DNA of 64,000 nt, from contig QYRS01000001.1 in assembly GCA_006503535.1 (NCBI GenBank), forward strand, positions 1,798,001 through 1,862,000. Direction: 5' to 3'. This document shows, in pieces, positions 34,301 to 46,918 of this stretch. A program made the translations under genes and the position numbers. Source of the stretch: Arthrinium phaeospermum (Eukaryota > Ascomycota > Sordariomycetes > Amphisphaeriales > Apiosporaceae). Positions within the stretch are counted from its first letter, which is position 1; every line of letters starts with the position of its first letter. The notes beneath the pieces are model-generated. The model made no database searches, was not told the origin of the DNA, and worked only from the letters and a program-made list of their open reading frames with translations.

Positions 34301-35905
34301 TTTGCCCGGTTTGATCTCATGGAACACGTAAAAGCCCGGTCCGAGCCCTGCTCTCTTGGGCGAGGGGCCATGGGACTGAGATGGCAATTGCTCTGGCATG
34401 GTGTTGACACGGTGAGGCAGCGGGCGGTCGTCGTAGTCCGGAAAGTCTGGCATTCGAAGGGGTGGTTCTTCATTATCGTGATTTTTCTCATGATGCAAGT
34501 CACCAGACTTCAGCGGTGGGGATGATTGCGCAGCTGGCTTGAGACCAGGCGCAGTGGCAATATTTCCCGAAATGGTTGACGCATGAGGACGACTGTAGCG
34601 CGACTTTGCGGGCTTGAGTACCGAAGGGCAGTGAGTGAGATCCGTATCCCTCAAGGGGGTCATGTCTGGGTTCGAACTCGGTGGGGTCTCCTGATGACTC
34701 TGGCTCAACGGGCTTTCGGAGCGATTGGCAGGTCGAAGAACCGTTGGGATAGGGGAATGAGGTAATCCCGGTGTGGAGTAAGGTCTGTCACGAGAAGAAC
34801 TCCTTGGAGCCGCCGATGGTGTCAAAACTGTTGGGTGTCTGTTGATCGCCGAATTCGGGACTTTAGCAGGGAAGGAGTACCTCCTTTGATCAAGATGGCT
34901 GAGTTCACGATTCTGGAACTCCATCAGGGAGCTTCCCGAAGGCGCCAGCGAAGACCGCTTAGGCTTCGAGGCTTCACCTGTGTCGGGTTTAGTCCCAGGT
35001 TTCCATGCTTGAAACGGTGTGCTTTCTTGGGAAGATGCTGCGACGGAGCTGTGTTGGGTGTTGTTCCCCGCGTTCGTGTCCGACGAGTCGTTCGGCGACT
35101 GGCCCGAGGCCTGGTCTTTATCCAATGGCCGAAAGGAGAAAGAGGCATACATCTGCGGATGTGCATCTATTGGCTGTACGGGAGCTGATGGCCCGGAATG
35201 GTTCTTGCTGGCGCTTATTGAACTTTTCTCTGTATGTGGATCTCTTGGGCGTTCTGAAGACAGCTCAGCCAAGGCAATCCCGGCGAAAGACTGTGCTGCG
35301 TCAAGCTCAATCGGTGCCAACTCATCAGCGCACTTTTGGGTATCGTGGGTCGCCAACTCTGCGAAGAACTGGTTCGGCGCTACATGTGTTGAGACGACAG
35401 AGCCTGGGGTAGGGACATGGCTGAGTCCGCTCGAGGGTTGGGAGACTAGGGGAAGGGGTTCTTGACCTTTGGCTTGCGTCGCATCCGAATGCCGTTGCCT
35501 GTCCACTGATGTATTATCCATCTCCGTCGGCCCATCGTTTTCCTCTTCTTCCTGGCTCGTATCGCCATATCCTCCTGGCCCCAAGTACATAAACCCCTCG
35601 GGATCGAAGTAACCTGTTGCACCAATCTCGTCGATCTCGGCCGCTTGCTTCTTTTTACGCTGGCTCGAGCTGGGCACGGCGCCGCCCTGAGCTCCGCTTT
35701 GGGTATCCCGTCGCTTCATTTGCATGTCGCTGGCCAGGCGTTCCTCCGGTTCCAGGTCGAAGGACCCCATTCCTAAGCCGACATATTCGGGAAACTCGTC
35801 GCCGGGCTTCGGGAAATGGTACTGTACGAGCCCCGTAGGCTTGTACCGGTATAGCCATCGTGTGCCATCGTAATCCCATTCCCAGCCTTCAGGGAGGGCT
35901 GACAT
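31356..35905 (-). CDS. WW-domain P/Q-rich protein, one-base frameshift in a C run
   Basis: Single-exon gene, about 1516 residues once the frame is restored. The start is the Met of MSALPEGW; the open frame further upstream begins only with TTG. Residues 3-37 form a WW domain (LPEGWEW.., then TGLVQYHFP), a binder of proline motifs, followed by SFDLEPEERLASDMQMKRR. The next ~1000 residues are disordered and rich in Ser, Pro, Gln, His and Asn, with a Gln tract near 32770-32815. Near 32440-32530 an ordered patch reads DVKKWAKKMWKSPAFQQTTTAIGGALLAESMGG. The end is an Ala/Thr/Asn/Tyr-rich tail finishing GGDWGDDW. The frame breaks at seven C (31960-31966 on the plus strand). As read it stops shortly after SPPQNK; an eighth C gives SPPPEQTIINQQQ and joins the open downstream frame. 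Role unknown; the composition suggests a scaffold or condensate-type protein. Confidence 0.8.
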
Positions 35906-37175
35906 CACGTATACCTCGATGTTAAAGGGGAGTGAATCCAGAGGATTGGCCTTCTTATCGTTCAATTTTCGGGGGACCGAAGGTACGGGCCTCGGTCAAG
36001 CGTTGTGGCATGAGAAGCAAGCGCCGCGCTATTCAGGACCCGGCAGAGGGGCCGCGGAGGAATGAATATCGCACCAGTATTGTTGCCGTGTCTTGGGACT
36101 TGGAAACGAATGAAGGAACGATGTATTTGGAATCGCTGAAGAATCTCCAGGTGGCAGCCAGATCAATTTGGTAGTCTCGGGGACTACTCCTTCACGAGCA
36201 AACAGCAAATGGGAAGCGCAGGGAATGATGCCGCTAAGAAAGCCACAAGACACCGTCGGGAACCATGGAGCTTGAGCGCATGGGATCAACCATAGCCGAC
36301 AGTTGGCGAGCAGTAACGGTAAAGGAGAAATCCTGAAGCCTAGGGTTTCTTGGTAACGCTTCAAGTCGTTTGACCGAGTCGCCAATTGCGGCTGATGTCT
36401 CTCCATCCATGGGAAGGCTCGAAGGCACTCAAGCAATAAAATACCCAGGTAATTCCTTTTCTTTCCATTGAGCGGCAGGCGGGAACGTTCGGGCTAGCCT
36501 GTCGCGACTGGCAAGCCTCCGATTTGCGCGAAGCCTCTTTGGATGTGTTCAGCTGCCGGTGGCTTGCAGGAGCTGAACTTTAGGGTCCAAATAGATCTTC
36601 CCCCCATGTTGAAGAGCTGCATCCTGCATCCGGCCAAGACGGCGGTGGCAGACGCTTCGGAATGAATGCGCATTCATGTTCCACAATTTCTTAACGTGCT
36701 CCGTTTGATGATATCGCGAAATGGGAGCCGTACAAGTTCGATGGTTTAACGCCGGGTAGGTAGAAGATGAGTGAAAAGAGTTTTGGCCCTTAATTACATA
36801 GCGGTTTGTGTGGTCCGTGCGCGACCTGAGCCATCGACCAACAACCCCGAAAGGGGCTGGAGACTCTGGTTGAGTTACGATCTCACTTTGAGGATAATTT
36901 CGCCCTCGTTCCTCAAACTTACAAGAGGAGTATACTGTGTATGTAATAAGATGATCAGGATTCCTGCACTCAGTTTATACGACTGATACCGAGAAAAACA
37001 GAGAGGAAAACAGAAGACCATTCATTCTTCAACGTCCGCATATTCTACCTGTGCTACCAGATTGCTGATGCAAACCCCTTCTCACTACACTCTATCACAC
37101 CTTACTGACTTTGGTATATACTAGCTCCCATATACCTTGCTATAGATGGACTTCTAGAGTGCTGGAGCTGCACTC
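35906..37175. other. intergenic region
   Basis: 1.27 kb: upstream region of the WW-domain gene (probably with its leader) and 3' flank of the CorA-like gene. No gene seen. Confidence 0.5.
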
Positions 37176-40100
37176 TTACACTGACGACGGTGGTTCTCCT
37201 TCTTTTGCTCTCCTGAACCAGCGCCAACCCGTGTTCTGTCGCCCGCTCTCGTGACTCTCCGTGACATTGGTCTCTTTCCCAGCGTCGTCGTTATGGTATG
37301 TCCCATTTGCCGCAGCATCAGACGGGACTGCTCCGCCGTTGTTCGTCGCCGCGCCACTCATGTTGTGTTGCTGCTGGCCGTTTTTGCCCTGAGGAATAGG
37401 CGCGGTACTACCACCACTACCTTGGCTATCTGACCCGCCGCTGCTGGTTTGCCGCTGTTGTTCTTCGTCGCTCTGCGCGCCACCGTTTGCCTGTGAGCTC
37501 TTCTCCCGGCGTTCGTTCAAGACTTCGTCCCGGGCCGCCTTCTTCTTCTTGTGAGCGTAAGTGTGGGCTTTGTCAATTTGCTCCTCGCCTCGCCAGCTGT
37601 TGTTGGAGTACCAGACTTTGTACATGGAGTGACCCCATGCTTGCTTCGTCAGAAGCTGGGCGCTGACGCGGTAGTACGCTGCTTTCACGAGAGCTCGTAC
37701 GTACGGGTTGAAGGCGAGGAACAGCACGAGTAGAATAGTGGCAGCAGATACCGGTACTGTCCAAGATCGACCATTAGCAACTTCTCATGTGATGGTTACG
37801 TGATAAATGGGATGGTAGGTTGAGGAGGTCTTACATATGTACTTGAGCTCGTCCAGTATCCTCCAACTGTTCTCGGAGCTAAACTCCATTGCGTTCATGC
37901 CGAAGACGCTGGTCATAAAGGACAGAGGCGCGAACACAATAGTTACGACAGTGAACATCATGATGGATCGTCCCTGGGCCACTGTCTCTTCAGTCTGCTG
38001 AGCAGCCTGCCAGGCTTGGACCACGCTGGCCTGTTGTTGTTTAAGCGCCAGCAGGTCCTTGATCTGATATATGGTGCGCAATTAGCATATTCCTGTCCGT
38101 AAATACAGGCCGAGGGGAGCGTAGTCTTACACTGTCCGAGGTGGATTGGGCACTCCGTCTTAACTCCTCCAACTCTTCAATTCTCGACGTCACCTTACTA
38201 AGGAGCTCTTCTGCTTTTGACTCGAAGCGGTTGTAATCTGCTTCGTTCACCATCCCGCTGGCTTTGCGGTTTGCCTTATTAGGCCTAGGGTTCGGTGCTG
38301 TTCCTTCGGTGTTTTCTCCGTCGATTTTATGCAGGAAGAACCGGGGCTTCAACTGTCCATCTGGGTCCATGATTTGAGTGACCTGATGTATGAAACCATT
38401 GAGGATCGTCCTGTGAGTGCGGTTGATGTGAATCATGATCTCAAGTTCCTCGATGATGTCTTTGATTTCTCGTTGAAGTTTGCCCTCGGGGTTGATGTCC
38501 AACAAAGAAACATGCAATTCGGTCATCCTCGACTTCCTCTTCTTGGAGCTACTGGCTTTCCACTGCTCAGTCCAAGCCCAGAGTCTGTCGAAAGCGATCG
38601 TCTGCTTGTTTGTCTTCACGATGTCAGTTGTCTGGGCAGTCTTGTAGTGGGTTCATTCCAACTCACAACGTTGCCGATTGCTTCGGAAAAGTCGTCGATG
38701 ATCTGGGGTTGGCGGTCGGGCGTCTTGGTCCGGTCGAAGAATGTGTTGGTACATTCATCGAAGATGATGAGTGCAAGATCCCATACAGATCCCATCTGTT
38801 GCTCAGGGTGTCGACTTTTGGAGACTTTGTCTAGCCTCATACGGATCGACTTATACACCCCCGTTGCATCGTTCTTATTGGTGCCGTATCGTCGAGGGAA
38901 AAACGTCAGGATGGTATGCTCATCAAGAACCCACAGCCAGAGCTGATCAACCATGATCAACCTCGAAATCTTCTGTATGTTTGCTTGGCATTCCTGACAA
39001 GGACCATCTTCCTCGTGTTTGGACATCCAAGCCTCCCTCTGCTCTTCATGCTTTGGCCAGATCTGCTTTTCTATGTCAAACTGGTGCAGATTGTCGACGG
39101 CCGCTCTTGTTCCACGGTAAACAACCTGATCACGATCACGGCTCTGTGTCGTGTTGAGACTCCAGTAGTAGGCTTGATCCTGTATCAGGTAACTTGTGTA
39201 TTAGCATACCAAGAGGGTTGAAATAGAGTGGGTGGGGCGTGAAGAAGAAAAGGCTACTTAGGTAGGCTTGACTGACCAATGTTCTTCTTGGGTGAATAGG
39301 TGGGTCGACGTGCAAGTATTTATCCAAAAGCTTCTTGTCTCGATAATTCGTAATGCCCTCGTATAGCCGTGCAGCATCTATCAGATACTGTCCCAGCCTG
39401 TTCTGGTTATCCTTCTCATTTTCATCCTTTGGCTCCCAAGATTTGGGTCGCAATGCGCTCGGCAGATATCGACCTAGACTGTTTTGACTCTTCTTCTGGG
39501 TATCCTTATTCGGTATTCGGGCTTCGACTCGACGATGTTTGTCAATATTCAGCCGGTGACCTTTGACATTTAAAGCATCGACGATGGAATCCAACTTATT
39601 GGCTGTAGGTTCGACTTCGTCATGTTGATTTTCAGGCGGATCTTTTCTTTGATGGTGGCCAAAGTTCTGTTTCAAATAACTCAGAAGCCCTATCCATGGA
39701 TCCCGAGAAGGATGGTCTTGGTCTGGCAGCTTCTGCGCGAAACGGGCAGGTTTTTCCAAGGTTCTTCTACGAGAGATCTCATAGTCTCTACTCTTCTGTC
39801 TCAGTCTCTCGGTCTCGGCTTTATGTGCCGCTGTGACCGTATCAATGAAGTTAGCAAAAGAATGGCGCTTCCTGTCAGTTTACCAATGAAGGAACGGCAT
39901 CTAAACAAGAATCATTAGTGGTGATAGATTGCTTTTCATCCAATACACACTCACAAAGAGAACAACATCCTTTGGCCGTGACGCCGCTTCATCATCAGTG
40001 GCTAGCAAAGGGGTTAGTATTAATTCGTGATGGTGAGCTCCAGTCATATAACGTACTTAGCGAAATGGTCTCACACAAAGGCCGCATATGACGTGCGTGT

Positions 40101-41278
40101 ACTGGAGCTCCTCGATCACCTTGCTGTTGCCCTCGCCAGTACTCTGGTCGCAGCAAAGTATGGATCTTGGATTTCCGTGCAGCTTCCGAGTTCGTCTTGC
40201 TTTCCAGGGAGGTAGGAATCTCATCATCCCCGTAGTACAGTGCAATAGCTCGCTGGTATTTTGTTCAGTTAATGGAGTTGAATTGGTAAATCATAGGAGG
40301 CAACTGACCTCGGCCCACTGTTTTTGAAGTCCAGTTAGTCTAGGAATTTAACGAAATCAACAGATACTGTGTAATATATCGGCTTACCGCCATGTTGTTT
40401 GCTGGAAAGTGGAAGTACCTGATCTTGTTTGCGGCCGGATCAGAATCCTTGAGGAGATTGCCAACGGGTAGTGATATGCTTTTTCCATGTTCAATGATAG
40501 CCCGGTGCCGCCTTTCGTCGGGTTGTTGGATCTCTATCTCTCCCAAAAGGTCCCTAATGAGGATGCGCTGGTCGGGAAAGCTTCCGGAAATGCTCTTGTT
40601 GGGTATGTGAGATTTCACATCTGATGGCTCAAAGTTTTCGCTAATAGATTTCTTGTATTGGATCAAGTAGGCGTTGAAGTCCCCATCAGCATCATAGGCA
40701 ATCTTCTTTGCCTCATTCGTCGTGGCCAGACAAGCCAGACTTTTCTGTGAACGCGGCACTTGAGTCGACGATCGTCGCCTTTGGAACAATCGCTCGGGGA
40801 GCTGTCGCGAGTGCCCTGAAGAGGGAGGGCTGAGACCATGATCAGAACTAGGTTGGCCCTGAGTGGTCTTTTGAAGAGTACTACGCAATTTCCTCAAGTC
40901 CTCGGGGTCTGGGTTCATCTCGAGTCTCGGCCTCTTGCTCCATCTGTTCACTAACCCTCCTACAATCCCAGCCTCATATTCTTCAGAGTCTTTCCAGGCT
41001 CGGCGACTTTCATCCAGACAAGTTACCAGATGTTGTTCACTGGATTCCTCGGCAATCATCGACCGGATTCTTTGAACTCGTTCAAGCTCTTTGATGATCT
41101 TGTCCAGAACTCGAAGCCGACTTTCGATGGTGGACTGTTGAACTTGCAGCCCGTGGGTGACCCAACGTTCGTTGGAGTCCTCGAAATAGGAGCGGCGATC
41201 GTTGAATTCGGTGGCTCCAAAGAAATGAGCCAAATCGTCTGCGATCTCTGTCGCGATCAAGTCTCCGGAGGTCGCCAT
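37176..41278 (-). CDS. CorA-like Mg2+ transporter-type membrane protein with in-frame stop codon
   Basis: Large fungal CorA-superfamily protein: a long cytoplasmic part, then two helices with the GMN signature. Exon 1 is 41278-40388, then a 9-nt exon (about 40309-40317, WAE), then 40252-40057 and several more. Recognisable parts in order: an N-terminal coiled region with FDAYLIQYKKS-like blocks, IRYFHFPANNM, DVVLFMPFLHW, ARLYEGITNYRDKKLLDKYLH, PPIHPRRTL, VDQLWLWVLDEHTILTFFPRRYG, a long coiled coil (RFESKAEELLSKVTSRIEELEEL), TM1 with FAPLSFMTSVFGMN, TM2 LPVSAATILLVLFLAF and a polar tail. Family members read FLHWETD; here the codon after Trp is TAA at 39880-39882, and ACTGACAGG (TDR) follows in the same frame. 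No nearby splice can remove it. One G-to-T change from GAA explains it. Real nonsense allele or base error; the rest of the gene is intact. Confidence 0.78.
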
Positions 41279-42406
41279 AACGAGGGTAAGGTTGCTGTTC
41301 ACTGGTCTGACGTTTGCGATTGAAGTTATATACCCCCATGTAATGTAAGGGACTTAGACTGTAAGGAGGAAAGGTCAAGAGCCTGGCTGATCATCGCTTT
41401 ATAGATACATCTTCCCAGCAGAATCCTCCGTCGGCATTATGGGCGCTTTCCAACGCCGTAAGATTATCAGCCGCATGCCACATGCTGAGCCAACCCCAGG
41501 TACGACGTTACAATACAGCACCCGGCCATTTGGAACTTTTCGGGGGGTGACAAATCAAACGATATCCCGCATTTGTGTCCGCAATCCCAGCTGCATCGGA
41601 GAAGGTGAGAAATGGCTTACTTCAGCCCTTGCAAGGTGTGATAGGAGAAATACACACCACGGCGATTTGGCCTATTAGAGCAGTGGTATTACAATGGTCC
41701 CTTGCTTTTATCAGCCGCACCAAAAGATGGGGGTGCCATTGTCTTACATGGTAATTTCCAATCCGGTTGGGGGCCAAGAGCCTCGTCTGACTTTGCCATG
41801 AACTGTGGTGGGCGATCACCGGCTGGATGTTCGAACATCGCTCCCGGTACCATCGGTCCAATGCGAGAAACATGATTGGCTAGTGCTACGACGGAAATTG
41901 CGGTAAGGACAGTAATAGGGAAGGAATACTACATGTGGTTGTGGTGGTGGTGGTCACCCCGTAAGGATTTCAGTCCAGGGTAGGTAGACGTTCTAGAGTT
42001 GGAGGGTCGCTAAAAACATATAGATACTTTGAAGTCGTAATACTGGAGGGTAACGGTACCCAAGACGCATGCCTGCATTGGGTTTCTCTAAGTACGCGAT
42101 CATAGAACACTCCAGCATAATTGGACAAACATCAAGATGATCGAGATGATACGAACTCTGCAGCAAGGTAACGGGGACTCACAACATATCCTCATTCATC
42201 ATTCAATGCTTCGCAATGGCTCAAAGTCATACTACATCCGCCAAGAGCCCCTAAGTCTAGCCACCGTAATCCCCGCTGTTAGGGCTGTAGTGTCCACTAC
42301 CGCCGGCTGCAAACATTGGCCAAATGTCCAACCTCAACATGGAAGTTTCCAAAGCCACCTGGTACTCATCGCCTCGGCCATTCAAGCAAACACACAAGAA
42401 AACCCC
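41279..42406. other. intergenic region
   Basis: 1.1 kb between two leftward genes. Includes a short GTG/GGT-rich stretch near 41936-41960. No gene seen. Confidence 0.5.
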
Positions 42407-44874
42407 CTACAATCGAAACTCGGGGATTTCGTCATAAAATGTCTCGTTCTCACCGACCAGCATGCTGTAGGCGGTGGCGGCGTACTCGCGAGCCTTGTGC
42501 GCCAGGTCCGGGGCCGTAGCCTCGTACGCTCGAAACAGCGTCAGGAATGCGGGGACCACGTAATCAACTACCATCCCCCACGATTCGACCACGAGCTGGC
42601 CTGCGCCAGAGTCCGAGTCCGAGGTACTGTTGCCGGCCTTCTTCTTATTCTGCTTTGATGGCGGGGTTGCCGTGATGACGAACCCCAATGCTTCCAAGCC
42701 CTTGCATGTCACTCTGACAGCTTCAGCCTTCTTGCCCATGTTCAGCAGATGGGCTCCGAGGCCGAAATAAGGGTCCCATAGCTCGAGACGCGGGGTAATC
42801 TTAGCTGGTGGCCCGCCGGCGCTGCCTGGGTCAACCGCGGACGGTGCCATTCTCACGGGTGTCTCGTAGGTTGACTCGATCTTCTCCAGAACTGCCAAGG
42901 CACGCTGGGTGTCGATTGATCTGGGGTCAATCGAGCGTCGCATGATATACTTCAGCTGGGACAGTAGCTCTTTGCGCCGCTTCAAGGTGCCGTCCGACGT
43001 CGCCATCTTCGCGAGGCAGAGCGCACAGTCGCACTGGAAGCCCCAGTTCTTGAATATCTTCTGCGTCTCGGCATGCGAGGTCGAGGCTTCGCCCTGACGA
43101 TAGTTGAAGAATAGCTCGGTGCCAGATGGAATGTCCCGCGTTGCACGTATGATGTGCATGTCACCAATAAAGCTGCGGCGACAGTTTCCTACGCAAGAAT
43201 GGTTCAGGTAAGAGGCCATGATCCAGATGCCACTTGTCCCGTGGCTGATTCGATCCTTTATTTCGCCAATTTGCAGTGCGACGGCTCGAAAATTGGCGCG
43301 TGCAGTTCTGGGGGCGCTGAAAGAGTTGACCAAGACGGTTTTGGTCACGAAGAACCTAGAATCGATGTCAGTGTTTCGCTGTTTCATATGACATATTGTG
43401 CAGCCGAGTCTTACGAATCAACAACTGGTCGGCCATCCACCGCATCAGCAGACACAGCTTGGTATTCTCCGTGGTGCAGCTCAAGAAACTTCTTTGAGGT
43501 TTCCGGGTTGTAGAGTAACTCTTGTATGGTCTGCGAAATGAGTTGGGCCTGTCCACCAACGGTCATGGTCTTGGATCCCAAATCCATCAGTATTGTTTCC
43601 TTGCGAATGCTTTCCGGGTTATCATCTCCCACATAACAATATGAGAATGCTTTCTCACAGAGTAGCAGATCGCCTGCTGCAACTGCACTCGTCGTGAACA
43701 TCCCGCGGCCCCGACCAGGCGATGGTCGTATCTCCACAGGGCCAATGTAGGTTGCGCAGTCGATGATGGGGATACCAGCCTCGGCTTCCTTATACATACG
43801 GCGAAAGGGGAGCACCCCAGTTAGCTGCTCACGTAGTCGGGCTTGAGCGCGATCCAGCTCGGGCTTCACGGCTTGGTTATCCGGGAACTCCTTAGTCAAA
43901 ACGACAAGTTTATCCATGCACTCCCGGTATTCGCCTATGGCGTAAAGCGCTTTTGCTTCCCGGAACAGCGCCTTCTCGGAACTTTGAGGTTTGTCGTCCT
44001 GGGATGCCTTCACCGCATCAGCTAATGCATTTTCAAAACGGCCGAGCCTGAAGTTGACTAGAGAGCGGTTGAGGTGGGCCAGCCTGGCTTGCTCGAGGGT
44101 TGCGGCGGTGTTGATGGCGAGTGAATAACTGTATGAGTACGCAGTCAGTCCACCAAATGATGCCGCATGGAGTTTTGATACAATAGCTTACAGAATATCA
44201 GCCTTTGCCCAGTCACCTTTCTGGACAGCGTTGTTTCCTTGCATGCGTGTGTCGGGACTTGCTTCTGAGCCGGACGGTCGTTTCCGTCGCCATTTTGCTG
44301 GGATATGCTCGTCATCGGGGGCCAGCCAAACGAGATCGTTGACATGGTCTACCCGAAGGCTGTAGCTTCCATAGGTCGTGGTCTTGAAGTAGGGTTCCTT
44401 CAAGATACAGACGCGGTCCTCGTACAAGATGTATTCGGTAGGTACTACCGACAGCTCGGGCAAGTGGTACAGTTGGAGCAGCACTGCAGTCCCTTCTTGG
44501 TCTTCGACAATAACCATCGCCGCATTCATTCTATCGGGAGGCGTCAGGACTCGGAGCAGGGTCATTGTACCGCGGTGATGTGTCTCAAGTTTCATCGCAG
44601 ATATCATCGTTGGCTTTAGGTCACGCAGTGAGCGAGTGCAAGGTGGATATGGTGCCGGAACCTGTGTTGTAGCCATTAGGCAATGACTGCTAGGGTCTGA
44701 ACGCTCCGCCCTGTTCATCTGCAAATTCCACCGGAAAGATGCGACCGTCTCCCGAGCAGGTGGGTGATCCGTCACAGACTCCCCTTTTCGGCGGGAAGCA
44801 CGCTCTGCCGCTGCAAGCAGTTGGTTGAAGTGCTCGACATACTGGCTGTCGTCAGGGATGCGATTGGCATCCAT
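42407..44874 (-). CDS. TPR- and SET-domain protein (SMYD-like lysine methyltransferase)
   Basis: Putative protein-lysine methyltransferase. Exons 44874-44192, 44128-43415 and 43355-42407 give 781 residues. N-terminal ~220 residues: helical start then an unassigned domain (MTLLRVLTPPDRMNAAMVIVE.., VPTEYILYEDRVCILKEPYF). TPR region: GNNAVQKGDWAKADILYSLAINTA, LAHLNRSLVNFRLGRFENALADA, ALFREAKALYAIGEYRECMDKL. The SET domain follows at ~residue 370: GRGRGMFTTSAVAAGDLLLCEKAF, the AdoMet-binding block ASYLNHSCVGNC, RDIPSGTELFFNYR, and the post-SET Cys cluster FQCDCALC. A MYND-type zinc finger is not seen between the SET halves. The C-terminal ~200 residues contain further TPR-like helices. Target unknown; SMYD proteins methylate histones or other proteins. 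Confidence 0.88.
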
Positions 44875-45699
44875 CTTGTCAGTCAATCAGTCGGGCTGAA
44901 TACCGGAATGAAGATGTTGTCCTATTTCTGATGATGTAAAGTGATAGTAGAAACTGAGTCAGGCTTATCTCGATGGGAGAGAACTGCGCTCTGCATGGGG
45001 TGATTAAGTCTTAAAGGTCGCAGGCACAAGTGTTTGCTTACTAGTCCCCAGGCACCGCGCAAACAGCCAGTGGTGAGGAAACGGGTTCAGAAGTCCGGTT
45101 GATCAGACTGGGCAAGGGAATACTTCCAAGGACCTTGGTCTTTCGGTATCTCAGAAATAGAATTATACATTGTTAATGCCTGTTTGATACCCAAAGGCAT
45201 CAAGAGCCAGAGAGTGTGGCAATGCCTGATATCCTACTGAGCAAACGGAACTGAGGGCATAATGTGTCAATGCGGGAGGCCGACCTAATGCATTTCAAAT
45301 CTCGTTTGATTCGAGAGATTTCATGTACTTCGCACCTCTCTGCGGCACCTGAATGCCAGGCCACAGCTGTCGTGTCACCCAGGGCATCGCTACCATGGGT
45401 AAATTCTAGATTTCAACAAACGGACTCGGTCTACTTTGTTTGGCGATACTGTGAACCGAGATCTCATATTCGGCCCCCCTGAGATTGAAACCCACATGGA
45501 ATGTCCGATCAGCTGGTTCAGGATGCTGTTGGCTGCTTGCTACAACTTACCCCGCCCGTCGAAATAAATTGGTGACAACTCAAGGCCAGACTGTATGGGC
45601 TTCTGATGAATACTCTATTGATTACTTTATTTTCGTATCACATAGTCGTAGCTATATTGATTTATACTCTGCCGCGGGCTCGAGACACAGGTGGCTGCC
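44875..45699. other. divergent promoter region
   Basis: About 825 bases between the SET gene and the kinase-like gene. No gene seen. Confidence 0.5.
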
Positions 45700-46918
45700 A
45701 TGCCAGAACCACGACCGACGGTGCCAAGAGGTGGTGGAGTCGAGGTAACCGAAGATGCTCGTATCGGAACCTCGCTCTGTATTGAACAGGATCAGGAGGT
45801 TACCACGAACACTGATGTAAGGCGTTTACCTCAATCTGTTCTAGAAGGTAATTTGAGCCCCAATTTGAGACTGCGAAGGCGTACTTGCGCATTCTGATCA
45901 TTGACTCCAGCACTCGAAAAGGGGGACGAAGTCATCGGAGTGAACCAGTATGGCACCTCACTATGGGCAGATACCAAAAGGATTGATGTTCAAACGATTT
46001 ATGGCTTAAATCACTCTTACTTCCTCAAGGCAAGTATCTTAGTTTGCGCATGTTGCTTCATGGGCTCGAGATCGACGTCATGCTAATCATGTGGCTCTAT
46101 TCATCCAGACGATGAGTGTCTCGGATGCTACCGCGCGAGTCTATGGGGAATATGAGGCGATGTCGGCCATTTACAATACCACACCCAGTATAGTCCCGAG
46201 GCCCCGTGGCTACGGACTGTGCGACCGTGAGAAGGGAACTTCCTTCTTTCTCTGTGACTATCTCGACATCACGCATGAGCTTCCCGACGCTGTCAAGCTT
46301 GGAAAGGCGCTTGCCAACTTTCATCTCAAGAGCAAGTCGCCGACTGGCAAGTTCGGGTTCCACTGCACTACCTTCGATGGCAAGAATCCTCTGAGAACTT
46401 CCTGGGACAGCAGCTGGACGTCATACTTCAGGCGACTCATGCGCGACATCTACGAGCTCGAGAAAGCGGTAAACGGGTATTCGAAGGAGTTTGACGACGT
46501 GATTCAGATCACCCTGGACAGAGTCATCCCGCGACTCCTCGATGCCCTCGTGGCCGAGGGCCGGACCATCAAGCCGACCCTGATCCACGGCGACCTGTGG
46601 GAGTCCAACATCGGCACCGACCGCGAGACGGGCGAGATCTTCATCTTTGACGCGTGCGCGTACTACGCTCACCACGAGAAGGAGGTCGGCATCTGGCGGT
46701 GCGCGCACCACCGGATGACGGACGAGAAGTACCGCCGCGAGTATTTTAGGCACTACCCGCCGAGCGAGCCGCGCGAGGAGGCCGACGACCGCAATCGTCT
46801 CTACGCGGCGCAGACCATGATCGTCACCTCGCTGGACTTTCCGGATCGGGGGATGAGGGGGCTCATTATGGCGGACTTGAATTATTTGATTGACAAGTAC
46901 GGGCTCCGAGATTTGTGA
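45700..46918 (+). CDS. fructosamine-3-kinase-like protein (protein-ribulosamine 3-kinase family)
   Basis: Family members phosphorylate sugars attached to protein amines, which destabilises the glycation adduct. Exons 45700-45847, 45911-46029 and 46109-46918, 358 residues in frame. The second intron has a GC donor (AAG|GCAAGT). Conserved blocks: VLEALEKGDEVIGVNQYGTSLW, where the glycine-rich loop sits, YFLK-like NHSYFLK, ARVYGEYEAMSAIYN, FFLCDYLDI, the catalytic loop LIHGDLWESNIG with Asp as base, and the metal-binding IFDACAYYAHHEKEVGIWR. The fold is that of aminoglycoside phosphotransferases. The C-terminus is conserved (EYFRHYPPSEP). Start taken at the first ATG in the frame of exon 1; the first ~35 residues are not conserved-looking and could be shorter in vivo. 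Confidence 0.85.

Noticed and set aside
39880..39920. A tiny intron GTAAAC...CAG that would remove the stop in the CorA-like gene
   Set aside because: It would be 12 bases long, far below the spliceable minimum, and would delete the conserved ETD residues.
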